The notes: generated by a model not told the origin, from the letters alone. A stretch of 6,128 nucleotides of DNA from Gammaproteobacteria bacterium (GCA_020445165.1 JAGRHE010000164.1:1-6128); one strand, 5' to 3'. Shown: positions 1 through 6,128, counted from the stretch's first letter. Translations and numbers: made by a program.

Positions 1-2
1 GG

Positions 3-350
3 CGCCTGGCGCAGGGCAGCGAGCTGGTGCTCATCTCCGACTTCGCCGGCCTGCAGGCGCGGGACGAGGTCGCGCTGCGCGCGATCGGCCGCTATTTCGA
101 TTGCCGGGCGATCCGCATCGTGGATCCTATCGAGCATGGGGCGATGCCACGGGTCTCGCTGCGCCTGTACTGGGATGGTTCCAGTGAGCAGGTCGACGGC
201 GCGGACCCGGCAGTCGCTGCAGCGATGTTGTCCCGGCAGCGTGCTTGGGAGGGGTTTCTCGGCAACGCGTTCCGCCGCGCCGGCATCCGGCTTGAGACCC
301 TGTCGGTCGACGCCGAGGTGGCGGACAGCCCGCCAGTAGCCGCGTCATGA
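3..350 (+). CDS. DUF58 domain protein, C-terminal part (5' end outside window)
   Basis: The frame is open from the first bases of the window and runs to a TGA at 348-350, so only the last 115 codons are present. It reads GSELVLISDF near the start, then VDPIEH, followed by a strand-rich stretch ending in a helix with RRAGIRLETL. This matches the end of DUF58 proteins, which have a VWA-like fold: a hydrophobic strand ending in SDF, a YDPLE-like motif, and a final helix with an RRAGI-type turn. DUF58 proteins are encoded next to MoxR ATPases and are thought to work with them on envelope or metal-cofactor substrates. A start at GTG 27 would begin inside the conserved strand and is not credible. 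The stop overlaps the next gene in ATGA (347-350), which implies translational coupling. The family call rests on the C-terminal third only. Confidence 0.85.
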   Translation, partial: RLAQGSELVLISDFAGLQARDEVALRAIGRYFDCRAIRIVDPIEHGAMPRVSLRLYWDGSSEQVDGADPAVAAAMLSRQRAWEGFLGNAFRRAGIRLETLSVDAEVADSPPVAAS

Positions 351-679
351 GCCAGGGCGGCCTCGTGCAGATGGCCGACATCCTGCCGCCGCTGCTCCCG
401 GGCGATGCGGATTCGGTTGTTGTGATGCCGCTGGCTTTGGCATTGATTGTGGTTGCGTTGATCGTTGCCTGGCGCTGGTGGCGGCATCCGCTGCGTCGCC
501 TAGCACGGGAGCTGGCAAGGGACCGGTTGTCACCGCGGGCCGCGGCACACAGGCTTGCGCCACGACTCGTCGTCGAATCCGAGCTGCGGCGCGAGCTCGA
601 CCGATCGCGTTTCCAGCGCCAGCCGCCATCCACCGCCGCGGTGTCCGAACTGATCCGCAGGGCCGCCGATGGGCGCTGA
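347..679 (+). CDS. DUF4381-like small membrane protein of the Bat operon
   Basis: This 110-residue protein has one clear membrane segment at residues 24-42, followed by a basic, Trp-rich boundary (WRWWRHPLRR) and a charged helical tail. The N-terminus contains MADILPP at residues 9-15, resembling the L-x-DI-x-P start of DUF4381 proteins. That family sits between the DUF58 and VWA genes in MoxR/Bat operons, exactly its place here. The aromatic PxxWWPxAPGWW motif I would expect of the family is absent, and the chain is shorter than most members. It is therefore a divergent member, or one recognised largely by position. The ATG at 347 overlaps the previous stop in ATGA. The ATG at 371 (residue 9) is an alternative start, and neither has a strong ribosome binding site. 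The tail probably lies in the cytoplasm. Its role is unknown; a scaffold for the neighbouring VWA proteins is an inference. Confidence 0.7.
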   Translation: MSQGGLVQMADILPPLLPGDADSVVVMPLALALIVVALIVAWRWWRHPLRRLARELARDRLSPRAAAHRLAPRLVVESELRRELDRSRFQRQPPSTAAVSELIRRAADGR

Positions 680-1694
680 CCTCGGTCTGTTGCAGCCCTG
701 GTGGCTGTTAGCGTTGCCGCTGCCGCTAGCCTGGCTGGCCTGGCGGCGCCGACGACGGCAGCCTTGGCCAACTCTGCTACCACCGATGACCTTCCGCTAC
801 CCGCTGTTGACGATCGTGACAGGTGAGGGCGAGCGCGGGGATCATGCCACTTCCGCCACAGCGGACCGCCTGGTCGCCGTCGCATTGATGCTGGCAGTGA
901 TCGCGTTGGCGCAGCCGGTGCGCTACGTCGGCAGCATCGCGTCGGAAGCCGCGTCTGAGCCGGTCGACTTGGTGATCGTGGCGGGTACGGCGATCTCGAT
1001 GACCCTGCGCGACTACGTCGTCGACGGCGAAAGGGTCGATCGGATGACACTGACCCGGCGCCTGCTCGACCGTTTCGTGTCCGACTTCCAGGGGCGGCGG
1101 ATCGGCCTGGTCGTACTTGGCCGTCCCCCGGCGTTGTGGCTGCCGCTGACCAGCGACAAGACCGCGGTCCGGGATGCCATTGCCCGCCTGCGCACGACGA
1201 TGGTCGGGCGCCTGTCCGACACGGGTGCGGCGCTGCAACTCGTGCACGAAGGTTACGGCAGTGTCGCCGACAAGGTCGTTGTGCTGGTGACGGACGGCGG
1301 TCTGCAACTCGGCGCGACGTCGCCGCAGGCGGCAGCGCGGCAGCTTGCGGCCGCAGGTAATACGCTCTACGTGATCGGCATCGGTGCCAGTGATCCGGCC
1401 GACTATGGCGGTGACGTCGGTGGCCTGATCTACGAACCGATCGACCCGGCGGCACTGACCGAGGTGGCTGAGGCTGGCGGCGGGCGCTTCTTTCATGCCC
1501 AGAACGTCGACGCCTTCGAGGCGGCGCTGTCGGTGATCGAGTCAACGCACCGCAGGCCGGTGGCGCCGTCACCCGCGCAGCATGTCGTCGAGCCCTGGTA
1601 CCCACTGCCGATCGGTGCGGCCATGCTGCTGTTGCTGACCGCGGCATCGAGGCCGCGCGCCAAACGGGCGCAGGCCCGGGAGCCGGACGCATGA
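669..1694 (+). CDS. batA: BatA-type VWA domain membrane protein with degenerate MIDAS
   Basis: This 341-residue protein has the BatA layout. A membrane segment (about 9-25) precedes a six-Arg stretch, a second segment lies at about 67-83, the VWA domain covers about 98-290, and a third segment (about 306-322) leads to a basic tail. The positive-inside rule puts the VWA domain in the periplasm. The family's RDYVxDGERVDRMTLxRRLLDRF-like region follows the first strand. VWA domains bind a divalent metal at a MIDAS made from D-x-S-x-S, a Thr and an Asp. Here the first motif reads G-T-A-I-S (106-110), so the Asp and first Ser are lost. T185 and D209 (in VTDGG) remain. The ATG at 669 overlaps the upstream gene by 11 bases and follows CAGGG at 658-662. 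The protein probably pairs with the intact VWA protein encoded next. Fold and operon role are secure; metal binding is doubtful. Confidence 0.88.
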   Translation: MGADLGLLQPWWLLALPLPLAWLAWRRRRRQPWPTLLPPMTFRYPLLTIVTGEGERGDHATSATADRLVAVALMLAVIALAQPVRYVGSIASEAASEPVDLVIVAGTAISMTLRDYVVDGERVDRMTLTRRLLDRFVSDFQGRRIGLVVLGRPPALWLPLTSDKTAVRDAIARLRTTMVGRLSDTGAALQLVHEGYGSVADKVVVLVTDGGLQLGATSPQAAARQLAAAGNTLYVIGIGASDPADYGGDVGGLIYEPIDPAALTEVAEAGGGRFFHAQNVDAFEAALSVIESTHRRPVAPSPAQHVVEPWYPLPIGAAMLLLLTAASRPRAKRAQAREPDA

Positions 1695-3478
1695 CGTGGG
1701 AACTGCTGTACTGGCGCGAACCGGCGTGGCTGGTAGCAGCGCTGTTGCCGCTGCTGGTCTACGGCTTGGTTCGCATAAGGCGGCGGCAGCAATGGGCCCA
1801 ACTGGTCGATTCCACGCTACGCCCCTGGGCCGAAGCACCGGCAGGTGACAGGCTGGGATGGGCAAGGCCGGCACTGCTGCTCGTCGTCTGGCTGCTGTTG
1901 TGTATCGCGTTGGCCGGACCGCGCACGCCGCGTTGGCTGCCACCCGAGGTGAAACCGGGCGTCGCGGTGGTCGCTGTGATCGACCTGTCGCTGTCGATGG
2001 CGGCACGGGACGAACGCCCCGACCGGCGTTCGCGGTCGCAGGCGCAATTGGCTCAGTGGGCCGCCGGTATGCCGGAGGGACTGCAGTTCGGTCTGGTGGT
2101 CTACGCAGGGCACGCGCATCGGCTGTTGATGCCGACCGCCGATCACGGACTGATGCGGCATTTTGCCGATGAGCTGCCGGGCATCCAGCTGCCGACGCTC
2201 GGCAACGCACTCGATGATGCGTTGCGTCAGGCGGCCGCGATGCTCGACGAGTCGCGTGGTCGGGCCGTCGAGCGCCACGTGCTGTTGCTGTCCGATGGCG
2301 ACCTCGACGAGACGGCAAAGCAGGCGGCAGAGGCTGCCGTCGCAGACATGTTGCGCCCCGGCAACATCCGCTTGCACGTGATCGGCATCGGCGGTGGCGA
2401 GGCGGTCGGTGTCCCGCGTGATGCGACCGAGCCGCTGGTGATCGATGGTCAGCGCATCACGAGCCGGCTTGACGGTCGTTGGCTGGCGGAGTTGGCCACG
2501 CTCGGTCAAGGCGGGTATCTCGCGATTGAGGATGTTGGTGCGCGCCCGTTGCGCGAGGTGCTCGGCCTGTCCGCACCGCGCATCGATCCCGATGATCAAC
2601 AGCGGGTGCTGTGGGACGAATGGTTCGGCATCCCGTTGGGCGTGGCGATACTGTTGTGGTTGATCGCGCTGGAAAACGGGCGCTCAACAAAGATCGCGGG
2701 TGCGGTCGTCGCGACCGCTGCACTGGTCCTGTCCGGCGGTGGTTGCGATCGCGTAACGCCAGTGGCAAGCGACGGTGCCCACATAGGCGTGGCGCTTCAG
2801 GCCGGTGACCATGTGCAGGCCCGGCAACTGGCGGCCGCGCGGGAGGGCTACGACGCGCGCTTTGCCGAAGGCGTCGCCTGCTATCGTCTGGAGGACTACC
2901 CGTGTGCGTTGCAGGCGTTTGCACGTGCCGCGTGGATTGCGCCGGATGACGCCGCGCGCGGTCGCGCGGTCTTCAATCTGGGCAACGCGCATTTCCGTGT
3001 CGGCGACTATGCGCAGGCCTCGGTGTTGTTTGCCGAGGCCGGCATGCTCGGTGTCTCACCGGGGGATGCCGCGCTTAACCGCAGCTTCGCGGACAGCCTC
3101 GCCGCAGCGGTCGAGCGTCAGCTGGCCGATATCGCCGAGACGCAGCGCCGGGCGGCATACCGAGCGGCGGCGCACGAGCTCCCCGACGAATTGCGCGACA
3201 GGCTGGTCGAGGGCATCACGCTGTCCGACGCCCTGCAGCGCCAGCCGGCGTTCGCCACGCTGTCAGCCGACGAGCTGCGGGCGATGGTGGCACAGGGCAT
3301 AACCCGGGCGGCCGTTGGCGCTGACGGTCGAGGCGCCGGCCGACACTGGGTGAAAACAAGTGAGTCGAAGGCCGCGTTGGGTACGGCTGGTCTGTTCAAC
3401 CGCCTGTTGCCGATCGAGACGGGCATCGTGTCGAGCGCCGATGCGCCCTATGCGATCGAGGGCCAACGGCCGTGGTGA
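1691..3478 (+). CDS. batB: BatB-type VWA protein fused to TPR (BatC-like) domain
   Basis: This 595-residue protein combines two modules. Residues 1-330 form a BatB-type protein: membrane segments at about 11-28 and 60-76, a VWA domain at about 91-305, and a third segment at about 313-327. The MIDAS is complete, with D98-L-S100-L-S102, T169 and D202 (in SDGD), so metal-dependent binding is expected. A short basic loop (R331, K334) is followed by a fourth hydrophobic stretch (335-347) ending GGGC at 349-352. Two TPR repeats follow, at about 389-421 and 424-455. In the second, FNLGNAHFRVGDYAQA is a clear TPR signature. A helical, low-complexity tail ends in EGQRPW. Positive-inside reasoning places both the VWA and TPR domains in the periplasm. 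BatB and BatC are separate proteins in Bacteroides, whereas fused VWA-TPR forms are known in Proteobacteria. The start is an ATGA overlap with GGGAG at 1678-1682, eight bases upstream. Confidence 0.92.
   Translation: MTWELLYWREPAWLVAALLPLLVYGLVRIRRRQQWAQLVDSTLRPWAEAPAGDRLGWARPALLLVVWLLLCIALAGPRTPRWLPPEVKPGVAVVAVIDLSLSMAARDERPDRRSRSQAQLAQWAAGMPEGLQFGLVVYAGHAHRLLMPTADHGLMRHFADELPGIQLPTLGNALDDALRQAAAMLDESRGRAVERHVLLLSDGDLDETAKQAAEAAVADMLRPGNIRLHVIGIGGGEAVGVPRDATEPLVIDGQRITSRLDGRWLAELATLGQGGYLAIEDVGARPLREVLGLSAPRIDPDDQQRVLWDEWFGIPLGVAILLWLIALENGRSTKIAGAVVATAALVLSGGGCDRVTPVASDGAHIGVALQAGDHVQARQLAAAREGYDARFAEGVACYRLEDYPCALQAFARAAWIAPDDAARGRAVFNLGNAHFRVGDYAQASVLFAEAGMLGVSPGDAALNRSFADSLAAAVERQLADIAETQRRAAYRAAAHELPDELRDRLVEGITLSDALQRQPAFATLSADELRAMVAQGITRAAVGADGRGAGRHWVKTSESKAALGTAGLFNRLLPIETGIVSSADAPYAIEGQRPW
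3458..3462 (+). promoter_or_regulatory. Shine-Dalgarno GAGGG deciding the batD start
   Basis: GAGGG inside the end of the upstream gene lies 9 bases before the GTG at 3472 and 12 before the GTG at 3475. The spacing favours 3472. The 3475 GTG would give the usual 4-base GTGA overlap, so the choice is not certain. The two starts differ by one residue. Confidence 0.5.
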
Positions 3479-4836
3479 GGGCGATCTTGCTGCTGATTGC
3501 GTTGCTGGCGATGACTTTCGTCGCGAATGCCGCATCACTGCGCATCGAGGGCGCCGATACCGAGGTCGAGATGGGCAAGTACCTCAACCTGCAGATCGTC
3601 TACGAGGGCGAGTCCGCGGTGGGCAGTGCCGATCTGTGGCAATGGGCCGACGATTTCTTCATCGACGTGCGTGACAGCGAGACCGAGAACCTGCTGAGCG
3701 GCGACATCCGCACGACGCAACAGCTGCGGCTCTACCCCCGTTCGGTCGGCGAGGCGGTGCTGGAACGGATTGCGCTGGGCGGGGCGGTCGCCGGCCCGTT
3801 GCGCGTGACTGTTGTCCCGACAGTGCGCAATGGCATCGACGGCACCCCGCGCTGGATCCTGCTGCCGGAAAACGTCTGGCAAGGACAGACGTTCGAAATC
3901 GGCGTCGACGCGGCGTTGATGCACCCCTCCAACCACATCGCATTTGAAGATGTGGTGTTGCCCGGCTTCGATACACAGCCGCTGCCGCGACAGACGGATT
4001 CGCGCAATGGTGTCGACGTGGTGCGCTTGCGCTGGCGGGTCACAGCCCTTCAGCCGGCGCGTCACCGGCTCGAACTGCCGCCGATCGAACAGCGGGGTCG
4101 CGGGCGGTGGCGCTTTTTCCTAAGTGCTCCTGAGGTTCGGGTCGTACCCCTGCCGAGCTACCTGCCGCCCAGCGTGCCGGTCGGCAAGGTGACGTTGGAA
4201 AGTGCATTGCTGGAGGATGGTGCAAGGCAGTTCTGGCAGGCCGTCGTCCGCAACCGGGGACGGCTGCCCGATGCAAGCTATGGCCTGCGTGCAGCGCTGG
4301 CCGGCTCTGCCGGCATCGATGCGGAGCGCATCGAGGTCTCGGACGTCGAGACAGATTCGGCGACGGGGATCACGCTGCAGCGCTACCGGGCGCCGTTGCC
4401 GGACTGGTCGTTCGGCTGGGGCGCGGGACCGGCGGTCCGCCTGCGCTATTTCGATACCGATGAAGGGCGGCTGACCGAGATACAGACCCGGTTGCCGCCC
4501 GCATGGCGCCTGCCGACCTATGCCACATTCACGTTGGTCGTGATCGCCGTGTTATTGCTGGCCGCCTTCGCTGTCTGGCTTGTGCGCGCAACGCGTCGCC
4601 TCCTGGCACAGCGGCGCTTTCGGCAACAGCTTTCCCAGGCACCTGACGCGCACGCATTGCGTCGCCTTCTAATCACGTCCACGGGATCTCCCACGCTAAC
4701 GGACTGGGCTGCCACACAGCGTGATCCCGCCGCGACGGAGGCGGCGGCGTCGATCAACAAGGCATGCTTTGCCACTGCAAGCCAGCTGGACCCTGCGGTG
4801 CTCAGAAAGACGCTGCACCGGGCCCGATTACTGTGA
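3472..4836 (+). CDS. batD: BatD-like envelope protein (signal peptide, beta-rich ectodomain, C-terminal TM)
   Basis: This 454-residue protein is the last gene of the operon. The N-terminus is a signal peptide: R3, a hydrophobic core at 4-17, and a probable signal peptidase I site after VANA (residue 20). A beta-strand-rich ectodomain of about 320 residues follows. Its first part (E-x-G-x-x-L-x-L near 33-41, later RLYPRSVGEAVLERI) resembles the opening domain of BatD proteins, which often reads as a repeated Ig-like fold. One membrane segment lies at about 351-371, followed by a basic RATRRLLAQRRFRQQ stretch and a cytoplasmic helical tail of about 80 residues. This is BatD topology, somewhat shorter than many members, and the last-gene position agrees. 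It starts with GTG (3472 or 3475) overlapping the previous stop by up to 7 bases, so it is probably coupled. BatD is thought to be a periplasmic partner of the VWA proteins. Its biochemical role is not known. Confidence 0.82.
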   Translation: MVRAILLLIALLAMTFVANAASLRIEGADTEVEMGKYLNLQIVYEGESAVGSADLWQWADDFFIDVRDSETENLLSGDIRTTQQLRLYPRSVGEAVLERIALGGAVAGPLRVTVVPTVRNGIDGTPRWILLPENVWQGQTFEIGVDAALMHPSNHIAFEDVVLPGFDTQPLPRQTDSRNGVDVVRLRWRVTALQPARHRLELPPIEQRGRGRWRFFLSAPEVRVVPLPSYLPPSVPVGKVTLESALLEDGARQFWQAVVRNRGRLPDASYGLRAALAGSAGIDAERIEVSDVETDSATGITLQRYRAPLPDWSFGWGAGPAVRLRYFDTDEGRLTEIQTRLPPAWRLPTYATFTLVVIAVLLLAAFAVWLVRATRRLLAQRRFRQQLSQAPDAHALRRLLITSTGSPTLTDWAATQRDPAATEAAASINKACFATASQLDPAVLRKTLHRARLL

Positions 4837-5161
4837 TCTTACTGTCCGATCCGAAGGGCGAACCTTGTGCAACTTCCGAGAAGAGCTTCTAACAACCTTT
4901 GTAGAGGGCAAGATCGCCCCGCTTCTCGCCTTCTGAACACACGGTCGCTAGCGTCGCGCAACGTCCACTGTCACACGCTAACGCATACCGAAGCGCGAGA
5001 ATTGCGACGGCAAACGACTCATAAAATCCCATTCTCAGCGCGCACCGAAAGGACCGTTCCGTGTTGAATCCAGCCGGCCACCGAATCGAATATTGGCCGT
5101 TTGGCGGGCTTTCCTGACCTACGATCGTTGACCGACCGATTGCAGCCACAACTTGGGTGAT
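4837..5161. other. Intergenic region between convergent bat and chr operons, no convincing gene
   Basis: No open frame here has a plausible ribosome binding site or recognisable family motif on either strand. The minus-strand frames at 4889-5149 and 5019-5276 are Cys/Arg-rich and look random. Hand counts give 50% GC for 4861-4920, 60% for 4921-4980 and 52% for 4981-5040, against 70% for a batB line such as 2701-2760. The stretch holds two inverted repeats, at 4877-4928 and 5075-5099, neither with a clear T-tract. It is either ordinary spacer or decayed sequence that joined the two operons. Confidence 0.7.
4877..4928 (+). repeat. Nested inverted repeat downstream of batD
   Basis: CGAGAAG at 4877-4883 is matched by its exact reverse complement CTTCTCG at 4922-4928. 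Inside the arms, GGGC at 4906-4909 pairs with GCCC at 4916-4919 around a six-base loop. It begins 40 bases after the batD stop, where a transcript end would be expected. No T-run follows, so it is not a standard intrinsic terminator. It could slow polymerase or protect the 3' end of the mRNA, or be chance. Confidence 0.3.
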
Positions 5162-5506
5162 TCACAACAGTCCGCTTAGGCCGAATTGCGGTCCGATGGC
5201 ATTCTTTCCTGGCTGTCGCAAAGTCGGCCGAAGCTGTCGCTCGGTATCTGGCTTGGCAGCGACCGCATCTGAGCAAAAAGCGCGGGAAACCCGGCAGATA
5301 TTTTGCTCATGCTTACACAATTCACCGACATGCGACAGCTCGACATCGGGGATGTCATAGGGAATCGCACTCTGTTCGTCCGCCTGCGCCATCACCTCGC
5401 CGGCCGGGACATAAAGAAACTCGGCGTCGGGATCGATGAAGCGACTGACCAACCAGGGACAGGCGATGCGATCGATCTTCGGGCGCTCGCGGGTCACCCA
5501 TTTCAT
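5162..5506 (-). pseudogene. ChrB-domain chromate resistance protein, probably 3'-truncated with unrelated tail
   Basis: The first 64 residues match the stand-alone chromate-resistance ChrB domain found in chrA cassettes. They run MKWVTRERPKIDRIACPWL (1-19), RFIDPDAEFLYVP (22-34), AIPYDIPDVELSHVGELC (47-64). After C64 the family continues with SFDAF-like helices, a GADT motif and a C-terminal helical bundle, for roughly 130-150 residues in all. Here the frame instead runs through 50 residues (KHEQNICRVSR onward) with no such motifs, then stops. No other frame restores the motifs, so a simple frameshift does not explain it; a deletion or recombination near 5315 does. The start is the ATG at 5506, not 5542: it gives an ATGA overlap with the rhodanese gene and the family's usual MKW N-terminus. 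ChrB proteins take part in chromate sensing or resistance. Whether this product folds is doubtful. It could instead be a rare short variant. Confidence 0.68.
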
Positions 5507-5829
5507 GGTTGTGGTTCCGTCGCACCGCCGGCCTGTTTCCATGCCTCCAGGCCGCCCTCAATGAACCGTGCCTTGAAGCCCTTCGCGTGCAGGGCATCAA
5601 CAACCGAGTTGCTAACCGAACCGCCGCGCACACAATACAGAACGATCTCGTCCTCTTTACTCAGTTTGGCACTCCAGTCGTCGATGGCCGCCGGGTCGTG
5701 CCATACGGCCGCGGGAATGGCCAGGGGCTCTTTTGCCCGGTCATCGGCGCGGCGTACATCGAGCAAGGTCGTCGGCTCGTTTCGATCCAGCAGTATCCGT
5801 AGGTCGGCACAGGTAATGGTACGTTGCAT
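5503..5829 (-). CDS. Single-domain rhodanese of chromate resistance cassette
   Basis: This 108-residue protein is one complete rhodanese domain. LLDVRRADD (22-30) is the family's early strand and D-V-R motif. VLYCVRGGSVSNSVVDAL (63-80) holds the catalytic Cys (C66) in a loop rich in Gly and Ser, and FIEGGLEAWKQAGG (88-101) is the conserved closing helix. Rhodaneses move sulfane sulfur from a persulfide on the Cys to acceptors. No signal peptide is present, so it acts in the cytoplasm. The CVRGGSVS loop and the place between chrA and the ChrB-domain gene match a rhodanese type that recurs in chromate cassettes. Its true substrate is unknown; help with chromate or oxidative thiol stress is inference. 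The ATG at 5829 lies 10 bases after the chrA stop, and its stop overlaps the next gene in ATGA, so the three genes are probably co-translated. Confidence 0.9.
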   Translation of the reverse strand: MQRTITCADLRILLDRNEPTTLLDVRRADDRAKEPLAIPAAVWHDPAAIDDWSAKLSKEDEIVLYCVRGGSVSNSVVDALHAKGFKARFIEGGLEAWKQAGGATEPQP

Positions 5830-5837
5830 GACAGTTG

Positions 5838-5841
5838 CCTC
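5838..5841 (-). promoter_or_regulatory. Shine-Dalgarno for rhodanese overlapping chrA stop
   Basis: On the minus strand GAGG overlaps the chrA stop codon (TGAGG) and lies 8 bases before the rhodanese ATG. Ribosomes ending chrA would cover it, which suggests coupled translation. It also supports 5829 as the rhodanese start. Confidence 0.6.
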
Positions 5842-6128
5842 AGAAAGCCAGGGAATAGATGAGACCCGCTGCGGCGCAGGCCGCGATCACCGGGATGACG
5901 CCCACCTTGTAGCGCCACAGGGCGACAAAGGCGCCGACTGTGATGAGCAGCGAGAACCACTCGAAGCGGCCCGTGAACGGCTCTGCCTCGGTAGCCTCTG
6001 GCCACAACACATGCCAGGCGAAGAACACGGCAAGGTTGATGACCACGCCCACGACCGCGGCAGTGATGCCGGTGAGCGGCGCCGTGAACTTCACGTCGTG
6101 ACGAGTCGCCTCGACGGCCGGCCCGCCG
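5840..6128 (-). CDS. chrA: Chromate transporter ChrA, C-terminal part (5' end outside window)
   Basis: The frame is open from the window edge, so only the last 95 codons are present, ending in TGA at 5842-5840. It reads GGPAVEATRH, then TGITAAVVGVVINLAVFFAWH, a hydrophilic loop, FEWFSLLITVGAFVALWRYKVG, and IPVIAACAAAGLIYSL. This is the C-terminal end of the CHR family: the GITAAVVGVIxNLAV motif, the ALWRxKVGxIPVI motif, and at least three membrane segments. ChrA lies in the inner membrane and exports chromate. The GTG at 6094 falls inside a conserved stretch preceded by in-frame family-like sequence, so it is not the true start. The gene heads a minus-strand cassette with the rhodanese and ChrB-domain genes. 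The C-terminal end is intact. The rest, including the other CHR half, cannot be judged. Confidence 0.92.
   Translation of the reverse strand, partial: GGPAVEATRHDVKFTAPLTGITAAVVGVVINLAVFFAWHVLWPEATEAEPFTGRFEWFSLLITVGAFVALWRYKVGVIPVIAACAAAGLIYSLAF

Noticed and set aside
777..1496. 239-codon minus-strand frame within batA
   Set aside because: Composition is rich in Arg, His, Gln and Asp and matches no known family; it is a shadow of the plus-strand VWA gene.
127..1692. 521-codon open frame on the minus strand opposite DUF58, DUF4381 and batA
   Set aside because: It is Arg/Pro/Ser/Ala-rich with no family motif and no ribosome binding site. It lies antisense to three genes with clear homology, and such frames are common opposite high-GC genes.
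1569..2599. Minus-strand frames of 249 and 260 codons opposite batB
   Set aside because: They are antisense to an intact VWA domain with a perfect MIDAS, have biased composition and show no start signals.
5075..5099. Inverted repeat CGGCCA / TGGCCG with a 13-base loop, as a terminator for bat
   Set aside because: Only six paired bases with a long loop, followed by TTTGG rather than a T-run, and almost 240 bases beyond the batD stop. Too weak to call.
4889..5276. Minus-strand frames 4889-5149 (86 codons) and 5019-5276 (85 codons) in the spacer
   Set aside because: Neither has a ribosome binding site, a recognisable motif or the codon bias of the neighbouring genes. They overlap each other and are probably chance frames in lower-GC DNA.
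5507..5542. Upstream ATG at 5542 as the start of the ChrB-domain gene
   Set aside because: It would add 12 residues unlike the family and a 40-base overlap with the rhodanese gene. The ATG at 5506 gives the usual MKW start and an ATGA overlap.
5509..5802. 97-codon plus-strand frame opposite the rhodanese gene
   Set aside because: It is antisense to a complete rhodanese with catalytic Cys and closing motif; no homology or start signal was seen.

Overview
The window comes from a high-GC proteobacterium, most likely a gammaproteobacterium. This is inferred from the strong third-position G/C bias, the gene order of the left-hand operon and the chromate genes on the right. The sequence does not identify a genus. 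No RNA gene, CRISPR array or intact mobile element was found.

Positions 3-4836 (+ strand) hold the distal part of a MoxR/Bat-type operon. In order it encodes the C-terminal end of a DUF58 protein, a small DUF4381-like membrane protein, a BatA-type VWA protein, a BatB-type VWA protein fused to TPR repeats (BatB+BatC in one chain), and a BatD-like protein with a signal peptide and a C-terminal membrane anchor. All five reading frames overlap their neighbours by 4, 11, 4 and 7 bases, so they are almost certainly one translationally coupled transcript. The promoter and the expected MoxR AAA+ ATPase gene lie upstream of the window. In known systems such proteins form an envelope complex with a MoxR ATPase, linked to stress or oxygen tolerance and metalloprotein maturation. 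The exact substrate here is unknown. Charge distribution around the membrane segments places the VWA and TPR domains in the periplasm.

Positions 4837-5161 contain no convincing gene. Base composition falls from about 70% GC in the bat genes to about 50-60% (hand counts of single lines). A nested inverted repeat lies shortly after batD.

Positions 5162-6128 (- strand, convergent with bat) hold a chromate-resistance cassette: the C-terminal end of a ChrA chromate transporter, then a single-domain rhodanese, then a ChrB-domain protein. Ten bases separate chrA from the rhodanese gene, and an ATGA overlap joins the rhodanese gene to the ChrB-domain gene. The ChrB-domain protein matches its family for about 64 residues and then changes abruptly to an unrelated 50-residue tail in lower-GC sequence. 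It is probably a 3'-truncated gene at an old recombination junction.

I see no wholly new system. The most notable points are the BatA-type protein lacking the first two MIDAS residues, the BatB-TPR fusion with a lipoprotein-signal-like junction, and the broken ChrB-domain gene.
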